This document shows, piece by piece, positions 1-7,379 of a stretch of DNA of 11,946 nucleotides. The notes beneath the pieces are model-generated. The model ran no database searches. It was not told the origin of the DNA and was given only the letters and a program-made list of their open reading frames with translations. Position 1 is the stretch's first letter; the number at the start of each line of letters is the position of its first letter. Origin of the DNA: an uncultured Muribaculaceae bacterium. GTDB lineage: Bacteria; Bacteroidota; Bacteroidia; Bacteroidales; Muribaculaceae. A program made the translations under genes and the position numbers. The DNA is taken from contig CAMWXQ010000014.1 in the NCBI GenBank assembly GCA_947178235.1, positions 1 to 11,946 of the forward strand, read 5' to 3'.

Positions 1-96
1 GAAGTAATCCTCCCATATTGCCAACTAAGGTATCGTTCATCGACCGCAAACCTTGTACTTGAAGGAAAAGTTAGGAGCGGTGCACACTAATTTTAT

Positions 97-124
97 ATCC
101 GAGCTCAAAGTCTCGGATTTTTTT
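97..124 (+). terminator. Rho-independent terminator upstream of the R-M operon
   Basis: Two perfect 7-bp arms, ATCCGAG at 97-103 and CTCGGAT at 112-118, enclose an 8-nt loop. The T at 118 begins a run of seven T to 124. This is a standard intrinsic terminator on the + strand. It would end a gene whose tail lies in positions 1-90, where frames 1 (stop 88-90) and 3 (stop 60-62) are both open from the edge. I cannot tell which, if either, is real. It also insulates the R-M operon from upstream read-through. Confidence 0.75.
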
Positions 125-126
125 AG

Positions 127-134
127 TAACTTTG
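127..134 (+). promoter_or_regulatory. Candidate -7 box for the R-M operon
   Basis: TAACTTTG matches the Bacteroidetes -7 consensus TAnnTTTG exactly. It sits three bases after the T run of the preceding terminator and 160 bp before the methyltransferase start. No convincing -33 TTG is seen 19-21 bp upstream, where the terminator stem lies. The -7 match is seen; promoter activity is inferred. If used, it would leave a leader of about 150 nt. Confidence 0.35.
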
Positions 135-225
135 TAACATGTAAATACGCCACTATCCTAAAACAAGCGGGATAAACAAAACGAACTTATTCCAAGCTCA
201 AACAATCAAGGTGGGAGATTTATCT

Positions 226-249
226 ATGGCAGTACCAGTTGAAATATAA
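226..249 (+). other. Possible 7-codon leader minigene before the methyltransferase
   Basis: An ATG at 226 starts a seven-codon frame (MAVPVEI) ending with TAA at 247-249. A purine-rich AGGTGGGAG stretch at 209-217 lies 8 nt before it. This is the best Shine-Dalgarno-like sequence in the window, and it serves no longer gene in this frame. It could be a leader peptide tuning downstream translation, or the ribosome-binding site may belong to another frame that lacks an obvious start. No function is known. Confidence 0.2.
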
Positions 250-293
250 GGCAATAGACTATAAACTTCAAGATCTGATAACGGAACTTCATA

Positions 294-1673
294 ATGAGCA
301 AAAATAGACTGACATTTACGCTTATGGATATGGGATATAAAAAAGCAGGTCCCGTACAAATCTATGACAAGCGTACCTGCTATGATAGAGTCGACGAGAA
401 TGGCGACCCTATGGTTATTCCTTTCCCTGCACAACTCGCCATCGTCACTCATGCGCTTATGCTAAGAGGCAAAAAGCACGGAGAGATATATCAGTCGAAA
501 GCCAATGAACTTATTGATGCATGGACTAATTCAACTTTACCGAGTAAGGTCGATATTGATTGCTCAATAGCTTGCGAGCCTATGAGTCCATTTCAGCGTT
601 CTCTTTTTGACGATCTGAACAATGTGCCTTTCCCAGGCCCAAAGGATCCCAAGTTTACTTTTATTGACCTTTTCGCAGGAATAGGCGGTTTCCGTATGGC
701 TTTTCAAAATCTCGGAGGTCAATGTGTATTTTCATCCGAGTGGGATGCACAGGCTCAAAAAACGTATTTCGCAAATTATGGTGAAGTGCCATTTGGAGAT
801 ATAACCACGGAATATACCAAGCAGTATATTCCCGACAACTTCGACATTCTTTGCGCAGGCTTTCCTTGCCAAGCGTTCTCACTTGCTGGTAAACGCCTGG
901 GATTTGAGGAAACCCGTGGAACTTTATTTTTCGATGTCGCAGAAATTCTTAGACGTAAACAACCCAAAGCTTTCTTCCTTGAAAATGTGAAAGGCCTCGC
1001 CATTCATGATAAGGGTAAGACATTGAAGACTATTATCAATACGCTCGATGAAATAGGCTATACAGTCGTTCCGCCTCAGATTGTAAATGCTATGTATTTC
1101 GGTGTACCCCAACACCGCGAGCGCATCTATATTGTCGGATTCCGAAAAGACCTTGGCATTAAACCAGAAGACTTTACATATCCCGAACAAACGGAAGTTA
1201 CCAAGCACTTTATAGACATTCGCGAGAAAAATCCTGTTCCTGCAAAATATTATTTATCTACAACCTACGTTGACACCCTTGTACGCCATAAAGCTCGCCA
1301 TGAAAGCAAGGGTAACGGCTTCGGTTATGCCATTGTCGGCGATGACGAAGTTGCAAATGCCATCGTAGTCGGTGGCATGGGTCGGGAGCGAAATATCGTC
1401 ATCGACACTCGCCAAACCGACCTCACACCGACAACGCGCATCAAGGGCGAATACAATAAGGATGGTTGGCGACGTATGACTCCACGGGAATGGGGTGCCT
1501 TACAAGGCTACCCGGTTTATGACAATGGTGACGGCTCGCCGGTATTCCAAATTCCGGTTGCTGACGCTTCGGCATACAAGCAGTTTGGTAACTCTGTTGC
1601 CGTGCCGGCAATCCAAGCTACCGCTCAACAGTTGCTTAATGTTTTATCTGACAAAAAGATCCTTTTGTTATGA
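294..1673 (+). CDS. Type II DNA (cytosine-5) methyltransferase, M.HpaII-like
   Basis: This 459-residue protein transfers a methyl group from S-adenosylmethionine to cytosine C5 and protects host DNA from the endonuclease encoded next. The C5-methyltransferase motifs occur in order: I (FIDLFAGIGG, about 123-132), IV with catalytic Cys192 (GFPCQAFS), VI (ENV, 230-232), VIII (QHRER, 273-277), IX (RRMTPREWGALQGYP, about 393-407) and X (QFGNSVAVPA, about 430-439). The recognition region (about 318-390) contains HESKGNGFGY and IVVGGMGRERN, which I recall from M.HpaII, so CCGG is the likely target (inference). M.HpaII has only about 30 residues before motif I; here there are about 120, giving an N-terminal extension of about 90 residues with no motif I recognise. 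The start at 294 follows a weak GGAA; the frame is closed by TAA at 279-281, and Met11 or Met13 are alternatives. The gene overlaps the endonuclease by ATGA and is AT-rich, unlike the genes after 3364. Confidence 0.95.
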   Translation: MSKNRLTFTLMDMGYKKAGPVQIYDKRTCYDRVDENGDPMVIPFPAQLAIVTHALMLRGKKHGEIYQSKANELIDAWTNSTLPSKVDIDCSIACEPMSPFQRSLFDDLNNVPFPGPKDPKFTFIDLFAGIGGFRMAFQNLGGQCVFSSEWDAQAQKTYFANYGEVPFGDITTEYTKQYIPDNFDILCAGFPCQAFSLAGKRLGFEETRGTLFFDVAEILRRKQPKAFFLENVKGLAIHDKGKTLKTIINTLDEIGYTVVPPQIVNAMYFGVPQHRERIYIVGFRKDLGIKPEDFTYPEQTEVTKHFIDIREKNPVPAKYYLSTTYVDTLVRHKARHESKGNGFGYAIVGDDEVANAIVVGGMGRERNIVIDTRQTDLTPTTRIKGEYNKDGWRRMTPREWGALQGYPVYDNGDGSPVFQIPVADASAYKQFGNSVAVPAIQATAQQLLNVLSDKKILLL

Positions 1674-2776
1674 GCGAATACAAAGAAATAAACGGCAATG
1701 TCGGCGAGTGGAGCGAAATTTACACTTTGCTAAAACTTCTTGGAGAGGGTAAAGTATATGCAGGCGACGAGAATCTTGAAAAGATCAAGAATTTGGTCTA
1801 TCCTATCATTATGATTATTCGCTCCGAGAAAGAAAGTATTTATGATTACAAAGTCGAAAGTGCGGACATTGTTGTCACAACTGCTGACGGAGATGAACTG
1901 CTTCGTCTTCCGGCTTCAAAATTCCTTTCTGAGGCTGAGGCTTTATTGAAAGCGATTAACGAGAAACCTGCTGGATCTCGGTCTTTTCCTGTGGCTCGCA
2001 CACAAGCTTTCATGGACAGGATTTATTGCACATCGCTCAAAGCAAGTTCTTCTGACAAAACCGATATTCACATCGTCCTCCACGATCAACGCACAAAAAT
2101 GAACAACGATATGGGGTTCAGCATAAAGTCGCAGTTGGGCGGAGATTCCACTTTGCTTAATGCCAGTGGCGCAACTAACTTCGTATATCGAATTGAGGGT
2201 TGCGACTTCTCAGACAAAGAAATTGAACGCATCAATGCTATTGAAACTCGCACCAAAATCATTGATCGTATTGGAGCGATTGAACGAAAAGGAGGCAAAC
2301 TCGTTTTTGAAAAAGTTGACAACAACACCTTCCGACGAAATCTTGACATGATTGATCTCGGACTCGGTGCAACCATTGCTCAACTTCTGATTGAGCAATT
2401 CAATACTGGTGCGCGGATGTTCAATGAACTTACAGACGCACTTGCTCAGTCAAACCCTCTCGGTTTCGATAAAGCCGATGCGGTCGAAGTTTACACCTTC
2501 AAATTGAAGAAACTTCTCACATCAGCTGCACTTGGTATGATGCCCTCCAAGAAATGGAGCGGCAAATACGATGCTAACGGTGGCTACCTTGTTGTGAAGA
2601 AAGACGGTGAAATCCTCTGCTATCACTTCTACGATCAGAACCGTTTCGAGGGCTTCCTTTTCAAGAACGCATATCTCGAACGCGGCAAAACTCGACGACA
2701 CGGATACGCCTCGCTCTACCGTGAAGAAGACGGCAAAGTATATTTCAAACTCAATCTCCAAATTCGTCTGAAATAA
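1670..2776 (+). CDS. HpaII-family type II restriction endonuclease
   Basis: This 368-residue protein is the cutting partner of the methyltransferase. It begins with the family-typical GNVGEWSEIYTLLKLL stretch (about 9-24) followed by YAGDENLEKI (30-39). The central part has TDIHIVLHD (131-139), MGFSIKSQLGGDSTLLNASG (148-167) and TNFVYRI. I recall this pattern from R.HpaII. The likely metal and catalytic residues are Asp132 (or Asp139/Asp147) and Lys153, in a variant PD-(D/E)XK site where SIK replaces ExK (inference). HpaII itself is about 360 residues, so this copy appears full length and intact. Its ATG lies within the methyltransferase stop (ATGA, 1670-1673), which implies translational coupling, so methylase would be made first. 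HpaII cuts C^CGG. Codon use is AT-rich like its partner, consistent with acquisition of both genes together. Confidence 0.9.
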   Translation: MSEYKEINGNVGEWSEIYTLLKLLGEGKVYAGDENLEKIKNLVYPIIMIIRSEKESIYDYKVESADIVVTTADGDELLRLPASKFLSEAEALLKAINEKPAGSRSFPVARTQAFMDRIYCTSLKASSSDKTDIHIVLHDQRTKMNNDMGFSIKSQLGGDSTLLNASGATNFVYRIEGCDFSDKEIERINAIETRTKIIDRIGAIERKGGKLVFEKVDNNTFRRNLDMIDLGLGATIAQLLIEQFNTGARMFNELTDALAQSNPLGFDKADAVEVYTFKLKKLLTSAALGMMPSKKWSGKYDANGGYLVVKKDGEILCYHFYDQNRFEGFLFKNAYLERGKTRRHGYASLYREEDGKVYFKLNLQIRLK

Positions 2777-2781
2777 AAGAG

Positions 2782-2812
2782 AAAGTGAGTTTATACACTT
2801 TTATCTTTCTTA
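2782..2812 (+). terminator. Weak terminator-like hairpin after the endonuclease gene
   Basis: AAAGTG (2782-2787) and CACTTT (2796-2801) form a 6-bp stem with an 8-nt loop. A T-rich stretch broken by A and C follows. The stem is short and low in GC, so termination would be inefficient. It lies 6 nt past the endonuclease stop, in the right place to end the R-M transcript. Confidence 0.35.
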
Positions 2813-3325
2813 TTTATAGTGGCCTTTTGTCGACGAAGAAGTACTCCTGTATATTTTTCGAATCTAAATATATCTACGATGGAATCGGAATTGATGAAGA
2901 AATAGGGAAAACCGAGGAGGCTTGTTGTATTTGAACCGTCGCTCTGGCATTGACGACATTTCGCCTGTATAAGGACTTTTACATTCCCTATGCACTTTGA
3001 AGGAGATTTACCAATCCATAACTCTTACCATTTCTTATCTCGCTTCATACGGAGCACTTTTCTTTTTCTACACTCATCTGTCGAGCTTCACATTAAGTGA
3101 CCACGCGGTGTTTGATACGCATTTGATTTGCAGCTGGGAGAATCACCAAAGATATAACGTAAAGGTCAGATTTTGACGGCACGTTGTTGGTAATATTAAC
3201 TGATACAATGTGCACCTCATTATACAGTCGCAAAGATAGGACCAACCGCTCAACGTAAAATATACCCAACTGGAAGACTGCATGATTTTTTCATCTTTCA
3301 ACCCTCAACTTTCAACTCTATTTAG

Positions 3326-3333
3326 TATCTTTG
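3326..3333 (+). promoter_or_regulatory. Bacteroidetes -7 box for the mannosyltransferase-pyrC operon
   Basis: TATCTTTG, followed by CA, fits TAnnTTTG exactly and lies 30 bp before the first gene of the GC-rich operon, so the leader would be about 23-25 nt. The stretch before it is rich in TTTCAAC and CTCAACT motifs, but no clean TTG occurs 19-21 bp upstream. The position and the matching boxes before recA and the R-M operon support it. Confidence 0.6.
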
Positions 3334-3363
3334 CAGATTGAAATCCATTAGACTCGACCGCTG

Positions 3364-4137
3364 ATGCAGACTACCCCGACACAGGAGCGGGCGGATACGC
3401 TCGTCATCATACCGACTTACAACGAGAAGGAGAACATCGAGGCCATCATAAAGGCCGTCCTCGAACTCGGGCCTAAGTTCGACATACTCGTCATCGACGA
3501 CAACTCGCCCGACGGCACCGCCGCCATCGTCAAGGCGCTACCCGCCTATGAGGAGGGCCGTGTCAACCTGCTCGAACGCAAGGGCAAACTCGGCCTCGGC
3601 ACCGCCTATATCGCGGGATTCAAGTGGGCTCTCGGACACGACTATGAGTGTGTCTGCGAGATGGATGCCGACTTCTCGCACAACCCCGCCGACCTGCCGC
3701 GGCTGCGCGAGGCTTGCCTCGGGCCCGAGGAGGCCGACGTCGCCATCGGCTCGCGCTACGTCACCGGCGTCAATGTCGTCAACTGGCCTATGGGCCGCGT
3801 GCTGATGTCCTTCTACGCCTCGCGCTATGTCCGCATCGTCACCGGGATGCCCGTCAACGACTCGACGGCCGGATTCGTATGCTACCGCCGCCGTGTCCTC
3901 GAAGCGCTCCCCCTCGACCGCATACGCTTCAAGGGGTATGCCTTCCAGATCGAGATGAAGTTCCTCGCCTACAAGTATGGCTTCAAGATCGTGGAGGTGC
4001 CCATCATCTTCGTCAACCGCGTCCTGGGCACATCCAAGATGAGCTCGGGGATTTTCAGCGAAGGGCTCTTCGGGGTGATGCGCCTCAAATGGAGCAGCAT
4101 CTGGACCCGCTATCCCGACCATTCGAAGAAGAAATGA
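3364..4137 (+). CDS. Polyprenol monophosphomannose synthase (GT2, DPM1-like)
   Basis: This 257-residue cytosolic GT-A glycosyltransferase should move a sugar, most likely mannose from GDP-mannose, to a polyprenyl-phosphate carrier to make the lipid-linked donor for envelope glycosylation. The family signature is clear: VIIPTYNEKENI (14-25), LVIDDNSPDGT (42-52), GLGTAYIAGFKWAL (77-90), the metal-binding DAD (101-103), IGSRYVTG (128-135), NDSTAGFVCYRR (165-176), GYAFQIEMKFLAYKYGFKI (191-209), and the late RVLGTSKMS (219-227). There is no C-terminal membrane domain, so it is the short soluble form. The sugar cannot be fixed from sequence; glucose is the main alternative. The start follows the TATCTTTG box closely. 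The stop overlaps the next start (ATGA at 4134-4137), so it is probably translationally coupled to dihydroorotase. Confidence 0.9.
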   Translation: MQTTPTQERADTLVIIPTYNEKENIEAIIKAVLELGPKFDILVIDDNSPDGTAAIVKALPAYEEGRVNLLERKGKLGLGTAYIAGFKWALGHDYECVCEMDADFSHNPADLPRLREACLGPEEADVAIGSRYVTGVNVVNWPMGRVLMSFYASRYVRIVTGMPVNDSTAGFVCYRRRVLEALPLDRIRFKGYAFQIEMKFLAYKYGFKIVEVPIIFVNRVLGTSKMSSGIFSEGLFGVMRLKWSSIWTRYPDHSKKK

Positions 4138-5480
4138 TGGAGAAGCACGTCTACCACAACTGCGTCCTCGTGAACGAGGGCACCGAACTCCGCGGCTACC
4201 TCGTGACCGCGGGGGAGTATATACTCTATACAGATACCGCCGAGGGGTGGGAGGATAGGCTCACTGCCCTCCTCGCCGAACCCGCCATAGCGGCAACCGA
4301 CTGTGGCGGCGGTCTTCTGATGCCGGGCGTCATCGACACCCATGTCCACTTCCGCGAGCCGGGGATGACCGACAAGGCCGACATCGCCTCGGAGAGCCGC
4401 GCGGCCCTCGCGGGGGGTGTCACATCCTTCTTCGACATGCCCAATACCCGCCCCGCCACCGTCACCGTGGCCGACTGGCAGGCAAAGATGGAGCGCGCCG
4501 CCGGGACATCGGCCGTCAACTACGCATTCTTCATCGGCGCCACATCGTCGAACCTCGACGCCCTGCTCGCCGCCGACTATACCCGTGTCCCGGGCATCAA
4601 GCTCTTCATGGGCTCATCCACAGGGGGGATGCTCGTGACGGGCGATGACGTGCTCGGGCCCCTCTTCGAGTCCGCGCCCGCCGTCATCGCCATCCACGCC
4701 GAGGACGAGGCCACCGTGGCCGCCGCCCGCGAGAGGCTCATGGCCGAGTATCCCGAGGGGATACCCCTCGACCTGCACCCCGACGTACGCCCGCGCGAGG
4801 CCTGCATCGCCGCCACGCGCCACGCCATAGCCCTGGCCGAGCGATACGGCACCCGCATACATATATGCCACATATCCACGGCCGAGGAGCTGCGCCTCAT
4901 CGCCGAGGCCAAGGCGCGCGGCGTCCGCGTCACCGCCGAGACCTGCCCCCAGTACCTGCTCTTCGACCGCACCGACCTGCTCACGCTCGGCGCGAGGGTC
5001 AAGTGCAACCCCGCCGTCAAGGATGCCTCGGACCGCATCGCCCTCATCCGCGCCCTGCGCCCCGGCGGCGCCATCGACACCATAGCCACCGACCACGCCC
5101 CGCACCTGCCCGCCCACAAGGAGGGTGACGCCCTCACCGCGGCCTCGGGGATGCCGATGGTACAGTTCTCACTCCCCGCCATGCTCGACCTCATCGACTC
5201 CGACCCCGAGGGGGAGGAGGCGCTGACACCAGCCCGCGTCGTCGAGCTGATGTGCCACGCCCCGGCCCGGATCTTCGGGGTGGCGCGCAGGGGATTCCTG
5301 CGGCGCGGATACTTCGCCGACCTCGTCCTGGCCACCCGCCTCCCCCTCCCGGGCCACAGGGTGACCGACGCCGAGGTCGTGAGCAAGTGCGGATGGACCC
5401 CCCTGGCGGGCCGCTCGCTCGGGTGGCGTGTCGAGACCCTCGCCCATACGGCCAAGCCGCTCGCCTTCGACCCCGATTGA
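4134..5480 (+). CDS. pyrC: Dihydroorotase, class I
   Basis: This zinc amidohydrolase catalyses the third step of de novo pyrimidine synthesis, interconverting N-carbamoyl-L-aspartate and dihydroorotate in the cytosol. The 448-residue chain shows the metal site DTHVHFREPG (His70, His72; Arg74 binds substrate), the substrate residues DMPNT (101-105), the probable carboxylated Lys156 in GIKLFMGSSTGG, His188 in IAIHAEDE, His246 in ICHIS, and catalytic Asp320 in ATDHAPH. This is the class I (allantoinase-like) pattern. Two adjacent in-frame ATGs at 4134 and 4137 are possible starts; I chose 4134 because it makes the ATGA overlap. The same frame stays open upstream to about 3648, but that part lies over the mannosyltransferase and is a high-GC artefact. 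Pairing with a polyprenol-phosphate sugar transferase is a link by operon, not by pathway. Confidence 0.95.
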   Translation: MMEKHVYHNCVLVNEGTELRGYLVTAGEYILYTDTAEGWEDRLTALLAEPAIAATDCGGGLLMPGVIDTHVHFREPGMTDKADIASESRAALAGGVTSFFDMPNTRPATVTVADWQAKMERAAGTSAVNYAFFIGATSSNLDALLAADYTRVPGIKLFMGSSTGGMLVTGDDVLGPLFESAPAVIAIHAEDEATVAAARERLMAEYPEGIPLDLHPDVRPREACIAATRHAIALAERYGTRIHICHISTAEELRLIAEAKARGVRVTAETCPQYLLFDRTDLLTLGARVKCNPAVKDASDRIALIRALRPGGAIDTIATDHAPHLPAHKEGDALTAASGMPMVQFSLPAMLDLIDSDPEGEEALTPARVVELMCHAPARIFGVARRGFLRRGYFADLVLATRLPLPGHRVTDAEVVSKCGWTPLAGRSLGWRVETLAHTAKPLAFDPD

Positions 5481-5521
5481 ACAATAATCATAACCCTACA
5501 TATACCATATCAGACACAATC

Positions 5522-7354
5522 ATGACTGACAAGACAGAAGTCAAGACCCTCGACAAGGTGGTTGTCCGCTTCTCGGGCGACTCCGGCGACGGTATGCAGC
5601 TCGCCGGCAACATTTTCACCAATGTCTCGGCCGGACTTGGTAACAAAGTCTCTACATTCCCCGACTATCCCGCCGAGGTACGCGCCCCCCAGGGCTCGCT
5701 CAGCGGTGTCTCGGGCTTCCAGGTGAGCGTCGGCGCCGACGTCCACACCCCCGGCGACCTCTGCGACGTGCTCGTGGCCATGAACCCCGCCGCGCTCAAA
5801 CAGAATGCGAAGGCCCTGCGCCCCGGCGGAGTGGCCATCGTCGACATAGACTCGTTCAAGGAGGCCGACCTGCGCAAGGCGCTCTTCGCCACCGACGAGC
5901 CGTTCAAGGAGCTCGGCCTCGACGCGCAGATCGTCGAGGTGCCCGTCACCACCCTCACCAAGGCCGCACTGGCCGACTCGGGGATGGACAATAAGAGCAT
6001 CCTCAAATGCCGCAACATCTTTGCCCTCGGCCTCGTGTGCTGGCTCTTCGACCGCCCCCTCGAAGCCGCCGTCAATATGCTGCGCGGGAAGTTCGCCAAG
6101 AAACCCGCCGTCTTCGAGGCCAACTCGAAGGTCCTGCAAGCCGGATATGACTACGGCCACAACATCCATGCCTCTGTCTCGACATACCGCATCGAGAGCG
6201 GCGAGCCTGTCCCCGGCGTCTACACCGACATCAACGGCAACACCGCTACGGCATGGGGCTTCATAGCCGCCTCCGAGCGCTCGGGCCGTCCCCTCTTCCT
6301 CGGCAGCTATCCCATCACCCCCGCCACCGACATCCTCCACGAGCTCGCCAAGCGCAAGGACCTCGGCGTGAAAGCCCTCCAGATGGAGGACGAGATCGCG
6401 GGCGTATGCTCGGCCATCGGCGCATCCTATGCCGGCGACCTCGCCGTCACCTCGACATCGGGCCCCGGCCTCGCCCTCAAAAGCGAGGGCATCGGCCTCG
6501 CCGTTATGGCCGAACTCCCCCTCGTGGTGGTCGACGTGCAGCGCGGCGGCCCCTCGACCGGCCTCCCCACCAAGACCGAGCAGACCGACCTCATGCAGGC
6601 CCTCTATGGCCGCAACGGCGAGAGCCCCGTGGTCGTCGTCGCTCCCTCGACCCCTACCGACTGCTTCACGATGGCTTTCGAGGCATCGCGCATCGCCCTC
6701 GAACACATGACCCCCGTGATTCTGCTCAGCGATGCATTCATCGGCAATGGTTCGAGCGCATGGCGCGTACCCGAGGCCGACGAGCTCCCCGTCATCAAGG
6801 CTCCCGTGTACGAGGGTGGCGAGGGATACAAGCCCTATGACCGCGACCCCGAGACCATGGTACGCCAGTGGGGCATCCCCGGCACTCCAGGCGCCGAACA
6901 CCGCCTCGGCGGCCTCGAAAAGGACTTCGAGACCGGCGCCATCTCCATCGACCCCGCCAACCATGAGCGCATGGTCGAGGCCCGTCGCCGCAAGGTCGAG
7001 ATGGTCGCATACGACATCCCCGAGCTGAAACTCTACGACTGCCCCGACGCGGATACCATCCTCGTGGGCTGGGGCGGCACATACGGCCACCTGCGCACAG
7101 CCGCACAGGAGCTCGCCAAGGAGGGACGCCCCGTGGCATTCGCTCACTTCAACTATATCAACCCCCTGCCCCGCAACACACGCGAGGTGCTCTCGCGCTT
7201 CAAGCGCGTCATCGTGGCCGAGCTCAACTCCGGGATGTTCGCCGACTATCTCCAAAGCAAGTTCCCCGAGCTCGAAATCAAGCGTATAAACAAGGTTCAG
7301 GGCCAGCCGTTCCTCGTGGGCGAGGTGGTGGCCAAAGTCAAGGAACTCCTCTAA
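5522..7354 (+). CDS. korA: 2-oxoglutarate (2-oxoacid):ferredoxin oxidoreductase, fused gamma-alpha subunit
   Basis: This 610-residue protein is the large chain of an oxygen-sensitive cytosolic enzyme that oxidatively decarboxylates a 2-oxoacid to acyl-CoA and reduces ferredoxin; it can also run reductively. The N-terminal gamma domain (about 12-205) starts with VVRFSGDSGDGMQLAGN and contains FPDYPAEVRAPQG (46-58). The alpha domain follows (about 240-610) with GSYPITPATDILH (261-273), QMEDEIAG (287-294), TSGPGLALKSEGIGLA (312-327), and ELPLVVVDVQRGGPSTGLPT (331-350). GPSTGLPTKTEQTDL is typical of 2-oxoglutarate enzymes, but the exact substrate is inferred. The start at 5522 comes after a 41-bp gap from pyrC; upstream codons in frame overlap pyrC and are spurious. 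korB follows 25 bp later. Confidence 0.93.
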   Translation: MTDKTEVKTLDKVVVRFSGDSGDGMQLAGNIFTNVSAGLGNKVSTFPDYPAEVRAPQGSLSGVSGFQVSVGADVHTPGDLCDVLVAMNPAALKQNAKALRPGGVAIVDIDSFKEADLRKALFATDEPFKELGLDAQIVEVPVTTLTKAALADSGMDNKSILKCRNIFALGLVCWLFDRPLEAAVNMLRGKFAKKPAVFEANSKVLQAGYDYGHNIHASVSTYRIESGEPVPGVYTDINGNTATAWGFIAASERSGRPLFLGSYPITPATDILHELAKRKDLGVKALQMEDEIAGVCSAIGASYAGDLAVTSTSGPGLALKSEGIGLAVMAELPLVVVDVQRGGPSTGLPTKTEQTDLMQALYGRNGESPVVVVAPSTPTDCFTMAFEASRIALEHMTPVILLSDAFIGNGSSAWRVPEADELPVIKAPVYEGGEGYKPYDRDPETMVRQWGIPGTPGAEHRLGGLEKDFETGAISIDPANHERMVEARRRKVEMVAYDIPELKLYDCPDADTILVGWGGTYGHLRTAAQELAKEGRPVAFAHFNYINPLPRNTREVLSRFKRVIVAELNSGMFADYLQSKFPELEIKRINKVQGQPFLVGEVVAKVKELL

Positions 7355-7379
7355 CCCCCCACTCTCAGCATCCCCACTC

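Larger units (their letters stand above)
2777..3363. other. AT-rich intergenic region with no confident gene
   Basis: This 587-bp stretch separates the R-M operon from the chromosomal operon. It holds a weak hairpin just after the endonuclease and a 69-codon open stretch without ATG (2725-2931, mostly past the endonuclease end). Several short open stretches in other frames are broken by stops. A TATCTTTG -7 box lies on the minus strand at 3231-3238 with no suitable -33 TTG. The promoter of the downstream operon is at about 3326. It may contain decayed gene remnants, but I cannot name any. Confidence 0.6.

Noticed and set aside
1..90. Possible C-terminal tail of a gene entering from the left
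   Set aside because: Frames 1 (to TAA 88-90) and 3 (to TGA 60-62) are both open but too short to identify or choose between. The terminator at 97 suggests something ends here, yet no call is justified.
3231..3238. Minus-strand TATCTTTG box suggesting a leftward promoter
   Set aside because: No TTG at 19-21 bp on that strand and no minus-strand gene follows; only short broken frames.
3538..4122. A 194-residue minus-strand frame opposite the mannosyltransferase
   Set aside because: Same high-GC antisense artefact; no motif and no promoter.
3648..4133. An upstream extension of the dihydroorotase frame giving a 610-residue protein
   Set aside because: It overlaps the well-supported mannosyltransferase, reads as Arg/Pro/Ala/His-rich high-GC shadow sequence, and class I dihydroorotases begin near 4134.
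5252..5521. An upstream extension of the korA frame to 700 residues
   Set aside because: The extra part overlaps the end of pyrC and is Pro/Arg-rich shadow sequence; the family begins at the MTDK start at 5522.
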